Shown here: positions 14,353 to 22,453 of the stretch, in pieces | Position numbering within the stretch: position 1 is the first letter of the stretch | Layout: each line of letters starts with the position of its first letter | NCBI GenBank assembly: GCA_964617355.1 | Contig: CAZTXP010000018.1 | Location: forward strand, 1-26,157 | Length of the DNA stretch: 26,157 bases | Source of the DNA: CAZTDU01 sp964617355 | GTDB taxonomy: Bacteria > Pseudomonadota > Gammaproteobacteria > Burkholderiales > SG8-39 | Reading direction: 5' to 3' | Notes under the pieces: generated by a model | Told to the model about the DNA's origin: nothing | The model's input: only the letters and a program-made list of their open reading frames with translations | Database searches by the model: none | Made by a program: the position numbers and the translations under genes

Positions 14353-15360
14353 ATGCGCAGACTCGTCATCGCCGCCGCGCTCGCGGCCGCCGGCAGCGCC
14401 TTCGCCCAGAACGTCGAACTGAAGGTGTCGCACTACGTGCCGCCGACGCACGGCTTCCACGTCGACGTGCTGGAGCCATGGCTGAAGGACCTCGAGAAGC
14501 GCACCGGCGGCAAGGTGCAGGGGCGCCTGTTCGCCGGCAACTCGCCGTTCGGCAAGACCGAGAACCAGGCCGACCAGGTGAAGCAGGGCGTAGTCGACGT
14601 CGGCTTCGGCCTGAACGGCATCCCGCGCGGACGCTTCCTGCGCACCTCGGTCATGGAATTCCCGTTCGTCGCCGAGTCCGCCGACGCGGCGTCGAAGGCG
14701 CTGTGGGCGATGATCCCCGGCACGCTCGCCGAGGACTACAAGGGCTTCAAGGTGCTGGCGGTGCACTGCCACAACCCCGGTGCCTTCCACACTCGGGACA
14801 AGGCGCTCAAGGCGATCGAGGACGTGAAGGGCCTGCGCATCCGCGCGCCGAACTACTCGACGCAGAAGCTGCTCGAGTCGCTCGGCGCGGCGCCGGTCGG
14901 CATGCCGCCCGGGCAGGTCTACGAGAACCTGGAGAAGGGCGTGCTCGACGGCGCGGTGTTCCCGTACGACGCGGTGAAGGGCTTCCGGCTCGAAGGGCTG
15001 CTGAAGCACCACCTCGACGCGCGCGTCTACACGGCGTGCTTCCACGTCGTCATGAACGAGCAGAAGTACGCGGGCCTCGCGGCCGACGTCAAGAAGGCGG
15101 TGGACGACACCACCGGCGCCGCGATGGTGAACCGCTTCGGCGAATGGTGGAACAAGTGGGACCAGGCCGGCATCGACGCGGTGAAGCCGCGCGGCAACGT
15201 CATCGTCTCGGTGTCGAACGAGCAGCGCGAGAAGTGGCGCGCGCAGCTTCAGCCCGTGACCGACGGGCTGCTGGCGGAACTCGAGAAGGCCGGCATCGCC
15301 AAGCCGAAGGCCATCCTCGACGAGATGCGGCAGAAGCAGGCCGCGCTCGCGAAGAAGTAG
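14353..15360 (+). CDS. TRAP transporter substrate-binding protein, DctP type
   Basis: Periplasmic receptor of a TRAP transporter, 335 residues, with a signal peptide of ~18 residues (A-L-A-A-A-G-S-A-F-A before Q-N-V). Visible DctP-family marks are N-Q-A-D-Q-V-K-Q-G-V-V-D-V-G, the substrate-Arg region V-K-G-L-R-I-R-A-P-N, and V-Y-E-N-L-E-K-G-V-L-D-G-A. The Arg in L-R-I-R normally salt-bridges the substrate carboxylate, so the ligand is probably a carboxylic acid; the exact acid is unknown. It is the first gene of a three-gene operon followed by the small and large membrane subunits. Confidence 0.94.
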   Translation: MRRLVIAAALAAAGSAFAQNVELKVSHYVPPTHGFHVDVLEPWLKDLEKRTGGKVQGRLFAGNSPFGKTENQADQVKQGVVDVGFGLNGIPRGRFLRTSVMEFPFVAESADAASKALWAMIPGTLAEDYKGFKVLAVHCHNPGAFHTRDKALKAIEDVKGLRIRAPNYSTQKLLESLGAAPVGMPPGQVYENLEKGVLDGAVFPYDAVKGFRLEGLLKHHLDARVYTACFHVVMNEQKYAGLAADVKKAVDDTTGAAMVNRFGEWWNKWDQAGIDAVKPRGNVIVSVSNEQREKWRAQLQPVTDGLLAELEKAGIAKPKAILDEMRQKQAALAKK

Positions 15361-15378
15361 CCGGACCGGCCATTCCGC

Positions 15379-15882
15379 TTGTCGCAAGTCGAGCGCACGG
15401 CCGATCGCTGGCTTGACCGGCTGGCGCTCGCCGGCGTGCTGGCGCTGATGTCGGCCATGCTGGTGGTGATGGCCGACATCGTCGCGCGCAAGGCGCTCGG
15501 CTTCTCGATCAAGGGCACGATCGACATCGAGCAGCTGGCGCAGATCGCGTGCGTGTTCTGCGTGCTGCCGATCGCCTTCCTGCGCGAGTCGAACATCACG
15601 GTGGACTTCATCACCGACCGGCTGCCGCCGCGCCCGCTGGCCGGGCTGCGCTGCGCGGTGCAGGTGCTGTGCGCGCTGCTGCTCGCGGCGATCGCATGGC
15701 ACTCGGCCGGCCAGGCGCTCGTCCAGGTCGGCAACGGCGACCGCTCGCAGACGCTCGGCATCCCGATGGCGGTGTACTGGGCGCCAATGCTGTTCGGCAC
15801 CACGGTGTCGATCGCCGCCACGCTGCTGCTGGCGCTGAAGTACGGACTCGCCGCCGCCTACGGACCGGCGGGGTCGCGATGA
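15379..15882 (+). CDS. TRAP transporter small permease subunit, DctQ type
   Basis: A 167-residue membrane protein with four hydrophobic helices, as expected for DctQ. The helix-2 region contains I-D-I-E-Q-L-A-Q-I-A and the conserved small-subunit pattern R-E-S-N-I-T-V-D-F-I. The TTG at 15379 is the best start: it leaves only an 18-nt gap after DctP and a normal amphipathic N-terminus. No ATG fits without losing the first helix. The stop overlaps the next start as ATGA (15879-15882), which indicates translational coupling to the large permease subunit. Confidence 0.9.
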   Translation: MSQVERTADRWLDRLALAGVLALMSAMLVVMADIVARKALGFSIKGTIDIEQLAQIACVFCVLPIAFLRESNITVDFITDRLPPRPLAGLRCAVQVLCALLLAAIAWHSAGQALVQVGNGDRSQTLGIPMAVYWAPMLFGTTVSIAATLLLALKYGLAAAYGPAGSR

Positions 15883-17180
15883 GCGGGGGATGGGCGGGGA
15901 CGCTCGGCTTCGTCGCCGTGCTCGCGCTGATCGCGTTGCGCGTGCCGGTGGCGATCTCGATGGGCGTGGTCGGCGCCGTCGGCTACGGGATGTTCAACGG
16001 CTGGAGCACGCTCGGCTTCGTGCTCGGGCGCGCGCCGTTCGAGTCCGCGTTCCCCGCGGGGCTGACGGTGATCCCGCTCTTCGTCATGATGGGCGTGTTC
16101 GCCGCGTACGGCGGCCTGTCGAAGAGCCTCTACGACACGGTGACCGCGTTCATCGGCCACCTGCGCGGCGGCCTCGCGATGGCGACCATCGGCGCCTGCG
16201 CGATCTTCGGCGCGGTCTGCGGCTCGGCGATCGCCACCGCGGCGACGATGGGCCGCGTGGCGATGCCCGAGATGCGGCGCATGAACTACGACGACCGCCT
16301 TGCGTCGGCGTGCGTGGCCGCGGGCGGCACGCTCGGCGTGATGATCCCGCCGTCGATCCTGTTCGTGATCTACGGCCTGATGACCGAGCAGTCGATCGGC
16401 AAGCTGTTCGCCGCGGGCGTCCTGCCGGGTATCCTCGGCATGCTGCTCTACATGGGCGCGGTATGGTGGTCGACGAAGCGCAACCCGGCGCTCGGCCCGC
16501 CCGCGCCGCGCTCGACGTGGCCGCAGCGCGCGGCGTCGCTGCGCTCGGTGTGGAAGGTGCTGCTGCTCTTCGCCATCGTGCTGGGCGGCATGTACGACGG
16601 ATTCTTCTCGCCCACCGAGGCCGCGGCCGTAGGCGCGTTCGGCGCCGTGGCGATCTCGCTCCTGGGCCGTACGATGGACGCGAAGGGCTTCTTCGCCGCG
16701 ATGCGCGAGACCGCGCTGACCACCGGCATGATCTTCACCATCCTGATCGGCGCCGGCATCTTCAACTACTTCATCGATTCGACCGGTCTCACCGACCAGC
16801 TGATCGCCGCGGTCAAGGCCACCGGCTGGAACCGCTGGGCGATCATGCTCCTCCTGATGGTGATGTACATCATCCTCGGTGCGCTGATGGACGAGCTGGC
16901 GATGATGCTGCTCACGGTCGGCCCGGTGTTCAAGCTAGTCGTCGCGCTCGGCTTCGACCCGATCTGGTTCGGCGTCATGTTCGTCACCGTCTGCGAGATC
17001 GGCATGATCGCGCCGCCGGTGGGCATCAACCTGTTCGTCATCCAGTCGGTGGCGCAGCTGCCGCTGGGCACCATCGTGCGCGGCATCTCGCCGTTCATCG
17101 TCGCGGACTGCATCCGCATGCTCGTGATCGCGCTCGTGCCGATGCTCGCGACCTGGCTGCCGTCGATGGTGAATCGCTAG
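15879..17180 (+). CDS. TRAP transporter large permease subunit, DctM type
   Basis: A 433-residue polytopic membrane protein that catalyses sodium-driven substrate uptake in TRAP systems. DctM marks are G-A-V-C-G-S-A-I-A-T-A-A-T-M-G and A-C-V-A-A-G-G-T-L-G-V-M-I-P-P-S, and the late I-A-P-P-V-G-I-N-L-F-V. Eleven to twelve helices are expected. The ATG at 15879 overlaps the DctQ stop by 4 nt; the longer open frame upstream is an out-of-frame reading of DctQ. It completes the DctPQM set. The next gene starts 3 nt after its stop, so the dehydratase may be cotranscribed. Confidence 0.94.
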   Translation: MSGGWAGTLGFVAVLALIALRVPVAISMGVVGAVGYGMFNGWSTLGFVLGRAPFESAFPAGLTVIPLFVMMGVFAAYGGLSKSLYDTVTAFIGHLRGGLAMATIGACAIFGAVCGSAIATAATMGRVAMPEMRRMNYDDRLASACVAAGGTLGVMIPPSILFVIYGLMTEQSIGKLFAAGVLPGILGMLLYMGAVWWSTKRNPALGPPAPRSTWPQRAASLRSVWKVLLLFAIVLGGMYDGFFSPTEAAAVGAFGAVAISLLGRTMDAKGFFAAMRETALTTGMIFTILIGAGIFNYFIDSTGLTDQLIAAVKATGWNRWAIMLLLMVMYIILGALMDELAMMLLTVGPVFKLVVALGFDPIWFGVMFVTVCEIGMIAPPVGINLFVIQSVAQLPLGTIVRGISPFIVADCIRMLVIALVPMLATWLPSMVNR

Positions 17181-17183
17181 GCG

Positions 17184-17477
17184 ATGGCCCGACCTGCACG
17201 ACTGTCCGACGCCGCGCGCGACGCCGCGCTCGCATCGCTTCCCGGCTGGGAACTCGTGTCCGGCCGCGACGCCATCCGCAAGCGCTTCCGCTTTTCCGGC
17301 TTCGGCGAGGCCTTCGCGTTCATGACGCGCGTCGCGCTCGCAGCCGAACGGATGGACCACCACCCGGAGTGGTCCAACGTCTACGACCGCGTCGAGATCG
17401 TGCTGTCCACCCATGATGCGGGCGGACTGACCAGCCTGGACATTGCCTTGGCGAAATCCATCGACGCCTGCGCCTGA
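17184..17477 (+). CDS. phhB: 4a-hydroxytetrahydrobiopterin dehydratase (PCD/DCoH)
   Basis: Small 97-residue enzyme that dehydrates the 4a-carbinolamine formed by phenylalanine hydroxylase, regenerating the pterin cofactor. The active-site motif E-R-M-D-H-H-P-E-W-S-N-V-Y followed by L-S-T-H-D and a final L-D fits the PCD pattern with its His pair, and the length is normal. Phenylalanine hydroxylase is not in the window. Together with the homogentisate dioxygenase 46 nt downstream it fits phenylalanine/tyrosine degradation. It starts 3 nt after the TRAP permease stop. A GCGCC-TGAA-GGCGC mini-hairpin spans its stop codon. Confidence 0.9.
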   Translation: MARPARLSDAARDAALASLPGWELVSGRDAIRKRFRFSGFGEAFAFMTRVALAAERMDHHPEWSNVYDRVEIVLSTHDAGGLTSLDIALAKSIDACA

Positions 17478-17481
17478 AGGC

Positions 17482-17517
17482 GCGTTGTATCCTCCAACGC
17501 AAGGCAGCAGCAGGAGA
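17482..17517 (+). promoter_or_regulatory. Inverted repeat over a -10-like box, and ribosome binding site, before hmgA
   Basis: GCGTTG (17482-17487) and CAACGC (17495-17500) form a perfect 6-bp inverted repeat enclosing TATCCTC; TATCCT (17488-17493) is a 4/6 -10 match. AGGAGA at 17512-17517 lies 6 nt before the ATG at 17524 and fixes that start. The repeat may be an operator on an hmgA-specific promoter or a small hairpin in a cotranscript. Confidence 0.4.
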
Positions 17518-17523
17518 TCCCGC

Positions 17524-18834
17524 ATGGCCCGCAAACCCGCACGATCCGCGAAGCTCGCCTACCAGGGTGGATTCGGCAATACGTTCTCGACCGAGGCCGT
17601 GAAGGGCGCGCTGCCGGTCGGTCGCAATTCGCCGCAGAAGCCGGCGCTCGGCCTGTACCCCGAAGTCATCAGCGGGACCGCCTTCACGGCGCCGCGCTCG
17701 GAGAACCTCAGCACGTGGACCTACCGGCTGCGGCCAAGCGCGATGCAGGCGCCGTATCGCAAGGCCGCCCAAGGACTGTTGCGTTCCGGTCCGTTCGACG
17801 AGGTCGACGCGCCGCCGAATCGCCTGCGCTGGAATCCGCTGCCGATCCCGGTGAAGCCGACGGACTTCCTCGACGGCCTCGTGACCATCGCCGGCTCCGG
17901 CAGCGCCGATGCGCAATCGGGCCTCGCGGTGCACGTGTATCGCGCCAACCGCTCGATGACCGACCGCTACTTCGTCAACGCGGACGGCGAGATGATGTTC
18001 GTGCCGCAGCACGGTGCGATCGGCCTCTTCACCGAACTGGGCCGGCTGGAGGTCGCGCCCGGCGAGATCGCAGTCGTGCCGCGCGGCGTGAAATTCAAGG
18101 TGCAGGTGAGCGAACCTTCGCGCGGGTACGTGTGCGAGAACTACGGCGCGCCGTTCCGGTTGCCCGAACTCGGGCCGATCGGCTCGCAGGGCCTCGCGCA
18201 GGTGCGCGACTTCCTCTACCCGGTCGCGGCCTGCGAGGACAAGGCCGGGCGCTGCGAGCTGGCGTGCAAGTTCCTCGGCAAGCTGTGGACCACGGAGCTG
18301 CGCGCATCGCCGCTCGACGTCGTCGCCTGGCATGGCGACTACGCGCCGTACAAGTACGACCTCGCGCGCTTCCTCGCGGTGAATACCGTCACCTTCGACC
18401 ACGTCGACCCGTCGATCTTCACGGTGCTGACCTCGCCTTCAGGACAGCCGGGCGTGGCGAACTGCGACTTCGTCATCTTCCCGCCGCGCTGGATGGTGGC
18501 CGAGGACACCTTCCGTCCGCCCTGGTTCCACCGCAACGTGATGAGCGAGCTGATGGGCCTCGTGCGCGGCGCGTACGACGGCAAGGCGGAAGGCTTCGTG
18601 CCCGGTGGCATCTCGCTGCACAACTGCATGCAGCCGCACGGCCCCGACGCCGCGACCTACGACAAGGCATCGAATGCAGCGCTTGCGCCGCACAAGATCG
18701 ACCACACGCTCGCCTTCATGTGGGAGTCGCGCTGGGTATTCCGACCGACGAAGGCCGCGCTCGCCGCGCCGGAACTGCAGAAGGGCTACGACGCGGTGTG
18801 GAACGGATTCCGCCGCGGCGGCCGCACGCGCTAG
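17524..18834 (+). CDS. hmgA: Homogentisate 1,2-dioxygenase
   Basis: Fe(II) dioxygenase that opens homogentisate to maleylacetoacetate in tyrosine degradation. The 436-residue product (usual ~430-445) starts with the typical Y-Q-G-G-F-G-N-T-F-S-T-E and contains G-T-A-F-T-A-P-R and R-S-M-T-D-R-Y-F-V-N-A-D-G-E-M. The iron ligands are visible as His336 (P-P-W-F-H-R-N), Glu342 (M-S-E-L-M-G) and His372 (Q-P-H-G-P-D-A), corresponding to human His335, Glu341 and His371. I use the ATG at 17524 because of the AGGAGA site. The gene ends 4 nt before the convergent Bug gene. The usual partner fumarylacetoacetase is not adjacent. Confidence 0.96.
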   Translation: MARKPARSAKLAYQGGFGNTFSTEAVKGALPVGRNSPQKPALGLYPEVISGTAFTAPRSENLSTWTYRLRPSAMQAPYRKAAQGLLRSGPFDEVDAPPNRLRWNPLPIPVKPTDFLDGLVTIAGSGSADAQSGLAVHVYRANRSMTDRYFVNADGEMMFVPQHGAIGLFTELGRLEVAPGEIAVVPRGVKFKVQVSEPSRGYVCENYGAPFRLPELGPIGSQGLAQVRDFLYPVAACEDKAGRCELACKFLGKLWTTELRASPLDVVAWHGDYAPYKYDLARFLAVNTVTFDHVDPSIFTVLTSPSGQPGVANCDFVIFPPRWMVAEDTFRPPWFHRNVMSELMGLVRGAYDGKAEGFVPGGISLHNCMQPHGPDAATYDKASNAALAPHKIDHTLAFMWESRWVFRPTKAALAAPELQKGYDAVWNGFRRGGRTR

Positions 18835-18838
18835 CGCG

Positions 18839-19798
18839 CTACTCGATCTTCGCGCCGGAGGCCTTGATGATCGGCAGCCAGCGCTCGTTCTCTGCGCGGA
18901 TGAACTGGGCGAACTCCTCGGGGCCGCGTTCCAGCACCGGCGTGCCGGCCTTCGCGAAGCGCTCGCGGACCTCGGGCTTGGCGAGCGCGCGCTTCAGTTC
19001 CGCGGCGATGCGCGCCACCACGTCCTTCGGCATGCCGGCCGGGCCGACGAGCCCCTGCCAGCCGGCGGTGTCGAGCCCCGGATAGCCGGCCTCGCGCATC
19101 GTCGGCACGTTCGGGAACGCGGCGTCGCGCTGCGGCCCCGTGACCGCGAGCGCCTTCAGCTTGCCGGCCGCGACCTGCGGGCCGAGCACCGACAGGATGT
19201 CGCAGAGGTAGTGCGTCTGGCCGGCGATCAGGTCGGTCATCGCCGGCGCGGTGCCCTTGTACGGCACGTGCGCGAGCTTCACGCCGCCGACCTGGTTCAG
19301 CAGCTCGCCGTTCAGGTGCGTGATCGAGCCGTTGCCGCCGGAGGCGAAGTTGCCCTTGCCGTCGGACTTCTTCGCCCAGTCGAGGAACTCGCGCATCGAG
19401 TTCGCCGGGTGGTTCGCCGGCACCGTGGCGATGAAGTACGTGACGACGACCTGCCCGATCGCGGTGAAGTCGCGCACCGGGTCGTAGGGCCTCTGCGCCA
19501 TCATGTTCGGCGCCAGCGCCATCGGGCCGACGTTGCCGACGATCAGCGTGTAGCCGTCGGGCGTGGCGCGCGCCACCTCGCCGAGCGCCTGCACGCCGGC
19601 GGCGCCGGGCCGGTTCTCGACCACCACTGGCTGCCCGAGGCCCTCGGCCATGTGCTGCGCGATCAGCCGCGTGGTGAAGTCGAGCCCGCCCCCGGGCGGG
19701 AACCCGACCAGCATCTTCACCGGCTTCGACGGAAACGCCTGCGCGCCCGCGAGCGTGCTCGCGAGCAGGGCCAGCATGGCGACGATCGAACGCATCAT
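18839..19798 (-). CDS. Bug/TctC family substrate-binding protein, last gene of the minus-strand operon
   Basis: Periplasmic receptor of 319 residues, signal peptide ~1-21 (A-L-L-A-S-T-L-A-G-A-Q-A before F-P-S-K-P-V). Bug signatures are V-G-F-P-P-G-G-G-L-D-F-T-T-R, V-V-V-E-N-R-P-G-A-A-G, A-T-P-D-G-Y-T, and V-P-Y-K-G-T-A-P-A-M-T-D-L. The first of two adjacent ATGs (19798) is preferred because AGGAGGAGAA (19810-19801) precedes it. It is 10 nt downstream of another Bug gene, and its Shine-Dalgarno overlaps that gene's stop. The two are distinct in sequence, so they probably bind different ligands rather than being a fresh duplication. No Tct permease is present. Confidence 0.93.
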   Translation of the reverse strand: MMRSIVAMLALLASTLAGAQAFPSKPVKMLVGFPPGGGLDFTTRLIAQHMAEGLGQPVVVENRPGAAGVQALGEVARATPDGYTLIVGNVGPMALAPNMMAQRPYDPVRDFTAIGQVVVTYFIATVPANHPANSMREFLDWAKKSDGKGNFASGGNGSITHLNGELLNQVGGVKLAHVPYKGTAPAMTDLIAGQTHYLCDILSVLGPQVAAGKLKALAVTGPQRDAAFPNVPTMREAGYPGLDTAGWQGLVGPAGMPKDVVARIAAELKRALAKPEVRERFAKAGTPVLERGPEEFAQFIRAENERWLPIIKASGAKIE

Positions 19799-19808
19799 GG
19801 TTCTCCTC

Positions 19809-20771
19809 CTACTCCTGCTGGATCTTCGCTTCGCGCACCACGCGCGCCCACTTCGCGGTCTCGGCGCGGATGAAGTCGCGGAAGCCCTCGGGCGTGCCGC
19901 CTGCCGGCTGGCTCGCGAGCTGCGAGAGCGCCTCGCGCTGCTCGGGACGCGCGAGGATGGCGTTCAGCTCGCGGTTCAGGCGCTCGACGATCGCGCGCGG
20001 CGTCGCCGCCGGCACCACCACGCCCTGCCAGTTGTACACCTCGAAGCCCGGCAGGCCGGATTCCGCCATCGTTGGCACCTCGGGCGCGAGCGGCAGGCGC
20101 TCGGCCGCGGTGACCGCGATCGCGCGCGCCTTGCCGGAACGGATCGACGGCATCGCCGCGTAGCCCATCTCGAACATCATCGGCAGGTGGCCGGCGAGCA
20201 GGTCTGCCGCCGCCGGGGCCCCGCCCTTGTACGGGATGTGCACGATGTCGATGCCGGTCTGCAGCTTGAGCATCTCGCCCGAGAGGTGGTGCGCGCCTCC
20301 GATGCCGGAGGAGCCGAAACCGAGCTTGCCCGGATTGGCACGCGCCGCGTCGAGCACGTCCTTCAGGCTCGTCGCCGGCAGCGCCGGTCCCGCCATCAGG
20401 AAGAGCGGGCTGCGCTCCAGCAGCACCACCGGCGCGAAATCGCGCGCGACGTCGTAGGGCAGCTTCCTCATCAACGACACGTTCACCGACAGCGCGGCGA
20501 AGTTGCCCATGCCGATGGTGTAGCCGTCCGGCGCCGCCTTCGCCACCGCGTCGGTGCCGACCACGCCGCCCGCCCCGGCGCGATTCTCGATCACGACCGG
20601 CTGGCCGAGCGACTTCGAGAGCTCGGCGCCGATCTTGCGCGCGCGGATGTCGCCGAACCCGCCCGGCGCGTAGGCGACGATCCAGCGCACGGGCTTCGAC
20701 GGCCATGTCTCCTGCGCGACGGCGGGCGCCCCGGCAAGGAGCACGAGGGCCGTGAGGAGGATGCGCTTCAT
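19809..20771 (-). CDS. Bug/TctC family substrate-binding protein
   Basis: Periplasmic receptor of 320 residues with a signal peptide ~1-20 (L-V-L-L-A-G-A-P-A-V-A-Q before E-T-W-P-S-K-P-V). The first ligand loop is Y-A-P-G-G-F-G-D-I-R-A-R, unlike the P-G-G-G-x-D of its neighbour. V-V-I-E-N-R-A-G-A-G-G and I-P-Y-K-G-G-A-P-A-A-A-D-L-L follow as in all Bug proteins. Its ATG overlaps the stop of the SDR gene as ATGA (20771-20768), so it is translationally coupled to the enzyme genes upstream, which suggests that it captures their substrate or an analogue. Confidence 0.93.
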   Translation of the reverse strand: MKRILLTALVLLAGAPAVAQETWPSKPVRWIVAYAPGGFGDIRARKIGAELSKSLGQPVVIENRAGAGGVVGTDAVAKAAPDGYTIGMGNFAALSVNVSLMRKLPYDVARDFAPVVLLERSPLFLMAGPALPATSLKDVLDAARANPGKLGFGSSGIGGAHHLSGEMLKLQTGIDIVHIPYKGGAPAAADLLAGHLPMMFEMGYAAMPSIRSGKARAIAVTAAERLPLAPEVPTMAESGLPGFEVYNWQGVVVPAATPRAIVERLNRELNAILARPEQREALSQLASQPAGGTPEGFRDFIRAETAKWARVVREAKIQQE

Positions 20772-21551
20772 TGCGCGGTATAGCCGCCGTCGATGACGAG
20801 GCTCGAGCCGGTGACGAACGCCGCGTCATCGGACACGAGGTAGGCGATGCCCGCGGCGATGTCGTCGGGCTGGCCGATGCGCCCGATCGGATGCTGCGAC
20901 GCGAGCAGCGCGCGCGCCCGCTTCGTCCTGCGCCTGCCGGGTCTTCACGATCTCGACCACCACCTGCCCCATGTCGCTGTCGACGACGCCGGGGTGCACG
21001 GCATTCACGCGCACGCGGTGGCCCTTCTGCCCGCATTCGAGCGCGAGCGACTTGGTGAAGAGCAGCACCGCGCCCTTCGAGGCGCTGTAGGCCGGCATGC
21101 GCGGCGAGCCCACCAGCCCGGCGATCGACGACAGGTTCACGATCGCCGCGCCGCCCTTCCAGCGCGGCCCGCGCTCCACCAGCAGCGGCAGGCAGGCCTT
21201 CGCGCCGAGGAACACGCCCTCGACGTTCACCGCATGGACCTTGCGCCATTCCGCGAGCGAGGTCTCCTCCATCGTCGAGGGCAGCACGATGCCGGCGTTG
21301 TTGACGAGGATGTCGAGGCCGCCGAAGCGCGCCTTCGCCGCCGCGCAAGCCGACTGCCAGTCGTCCTCCCGCGTGACGTCGAGATGCACGTACTCGCCGC
21401 CGACTTCGGCGGCAGTGCGCCGCCCTGGATCGTCGAGCAGGTCGCCGATGACGACCTGCGCGCCTTCCGACGCAAGCCGCCGCGCGGTCGCGGCGCCGAT
21501 GCCACGCGCGCCCCCGGAGACCAGCGCCACCCTGCCTTCGAGCCTCTTCAT
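20768..21551 (-). CDS. SDR family oxidoreductase, frameshifted near the C-terminus
   Basis: Classical short-chain dehydrogenase, NAD(P)-dependent. From the ATG at 21551 (GGAAGG just upstream) it has the nucleotide motif S-G-G-A-R-G-I-G (12-19), N-N-A-G (84-87), catalytic Ser142 and Y-S-A-S-K (Tyr155, Lys159), and H-P-G-V-V. At about residue 211 the frame is lost within an alternating GC run at 20908-20917. As read, translation would continue out of frame to a stop at 20826. In the +1 frame the missing family ending is intact: H-P-I-G-R-I-G-Q-P-D-D-I-A-A-G, then V-T-G-S-S-L-V-I-D-G-G-Y. That frame's stop (20770-20768) overlaps the next gene's start. The span is 784 nt, one base over 261 codons. 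It could be a sequencing or assembly error or a recent inactivating insertion; the catalytic part is present either way. Confidence 0.88.
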
Positions 21552-21571
21552 GCCTTCCGTCCCCCCCTCGA

Positions 21572-22453
21572 TCACTCGACGCGCTCGATGCGCACGCCCT
21601 TCGCGCGCAGCAGCGCCACGACGCTGTCCGGCCCGGCGAGATGCGCCGCGCCGACGACGATGAAGTGCGTGCGCGGCTCGGTCATCATGCGCTCGATCTG
21701 CGGCAACCAGCGCTCGTGGCGATCCGCCAGCATGCGCTTCCTCAGGCCCGGGAACTCGTCCATGCCGAGGTTCACGGTGCGCTCGAGCGCCTCGAGGTCC
21801 CCGCGCCGGTACGCGGCGAGCAGGTCGCCGAGGATCTGCGGCGTCTCGCGGATCTGGCGCAGCGTCACGGCGAGGAATTCCGCCTCCTCGTCGGGCGCAA
21901 GGTCGGCGAACATGCGGATCTGCGATTCCAGCGGCTCGAGCGACGCGCGGATGCGGCCCTGCGAGCGCGCCCACTCGTTCAGCTGCTGGTCGACGCCGAG
22001 GCCGGTCTCGCTGCCCTGCCGCGCCATGAAGCGCATGCTGAGCGTCACCGCCGCGAGCCACGGTCGCATCGACGCGAATCCCGAGGGCGGCAGGCCGAAC
22101 TCGGTGGCGAGAGCCTCGAATGCGCGCCGCGTCTCCGCGGGGATTGCATCGTTCAGCACGCGCCCTTCCCCCAGCAGGCCGTGCTGGCGCACCAGCGAAC
22201 CGATGCGACGGCCGTCGGCCAGCGCATCGATGTCGGTTTCGAACACCACTACCTCGGTGGTCGCGAGCGCCTGCCGCACGGACTCGGTACGCCAGCCCAC
22301 GCCCGGCGGCAGCAGGTGCATCGAACCGAACAGGTACATCGGCGCCTTCGCACCCTCGACCTTCCACAGCGCCGGCGCGTCGGTGGCCTGCGCGCGCGCG
22401 ACGAGCGCGAGCGCCACCAGGAAGAGGAAGGATGCGGCGCGCGCGAAGCTCAA
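21572..22453 (-). CDS. TraB/GumN family protein
   Basis: Secreted or periplasmic protein of 293 residues in the TraB/GumN family (distant relatives of TIKI metalloproteases; the bacterial function is largely unknown). A signal peptide spans ~1-22 (F-L-F-L-V-A-L-A-L-V-A-R-A-Q-A). Family marks are L-W-K-V-E-G, L-F-G-S-M-H-L-L-P (the G-S-x-H metal-site motif) and near the end V-V-G-A-A-H-L-A-G-P-D-S-V with the second conserved His. The TTG start overlaps the previous stop as TTGA (22453-22450). It lies inside a metabolic operon, between the CoA-ester lyase and the SDR gene, with 20 nt to the latter. Its link to that pathway is not obvious. Confidence 0.88.
   Translation of the reverse strand: MSFARAASFLFLVALALVARAQATDAPALWKVEGAKAPMYLFGSMHLLPPGVGWRTESVRQALATTEVVVFETDIDALADGRRIGSLVRQHGLLGEGRVLNDAIPAETRRAFEALATEFGLPPSGFASMRPWLAAVTLSMRFMARQGSETGLGVDQQLNEWARSQGRIRASLEPLESQIRMFADLAPDEEAEFLAVTLRQIRETPQILGDLLAAYRRGDLEALERTVNLGMDEFPGLRKRMLADRHERWLPQIERMMTEPRTHFIVVGAAHLAGPDSVVALLRAKGVRIERVE

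Noticed and set aside
15549..15878. Upstream extension of the DctM frame
   Set aside because: Out-of-frame reading of DctQ; the ATG at 15879 with the ATGA overlap gives a normal-length DctM.
18828..18837. Palindrome GCGCTAGCGC at the hmgA stop as a terminator
   Set aside because: Only a self-complementary 10-mer without loop or T-tract, easily expected by chance in this base composition.
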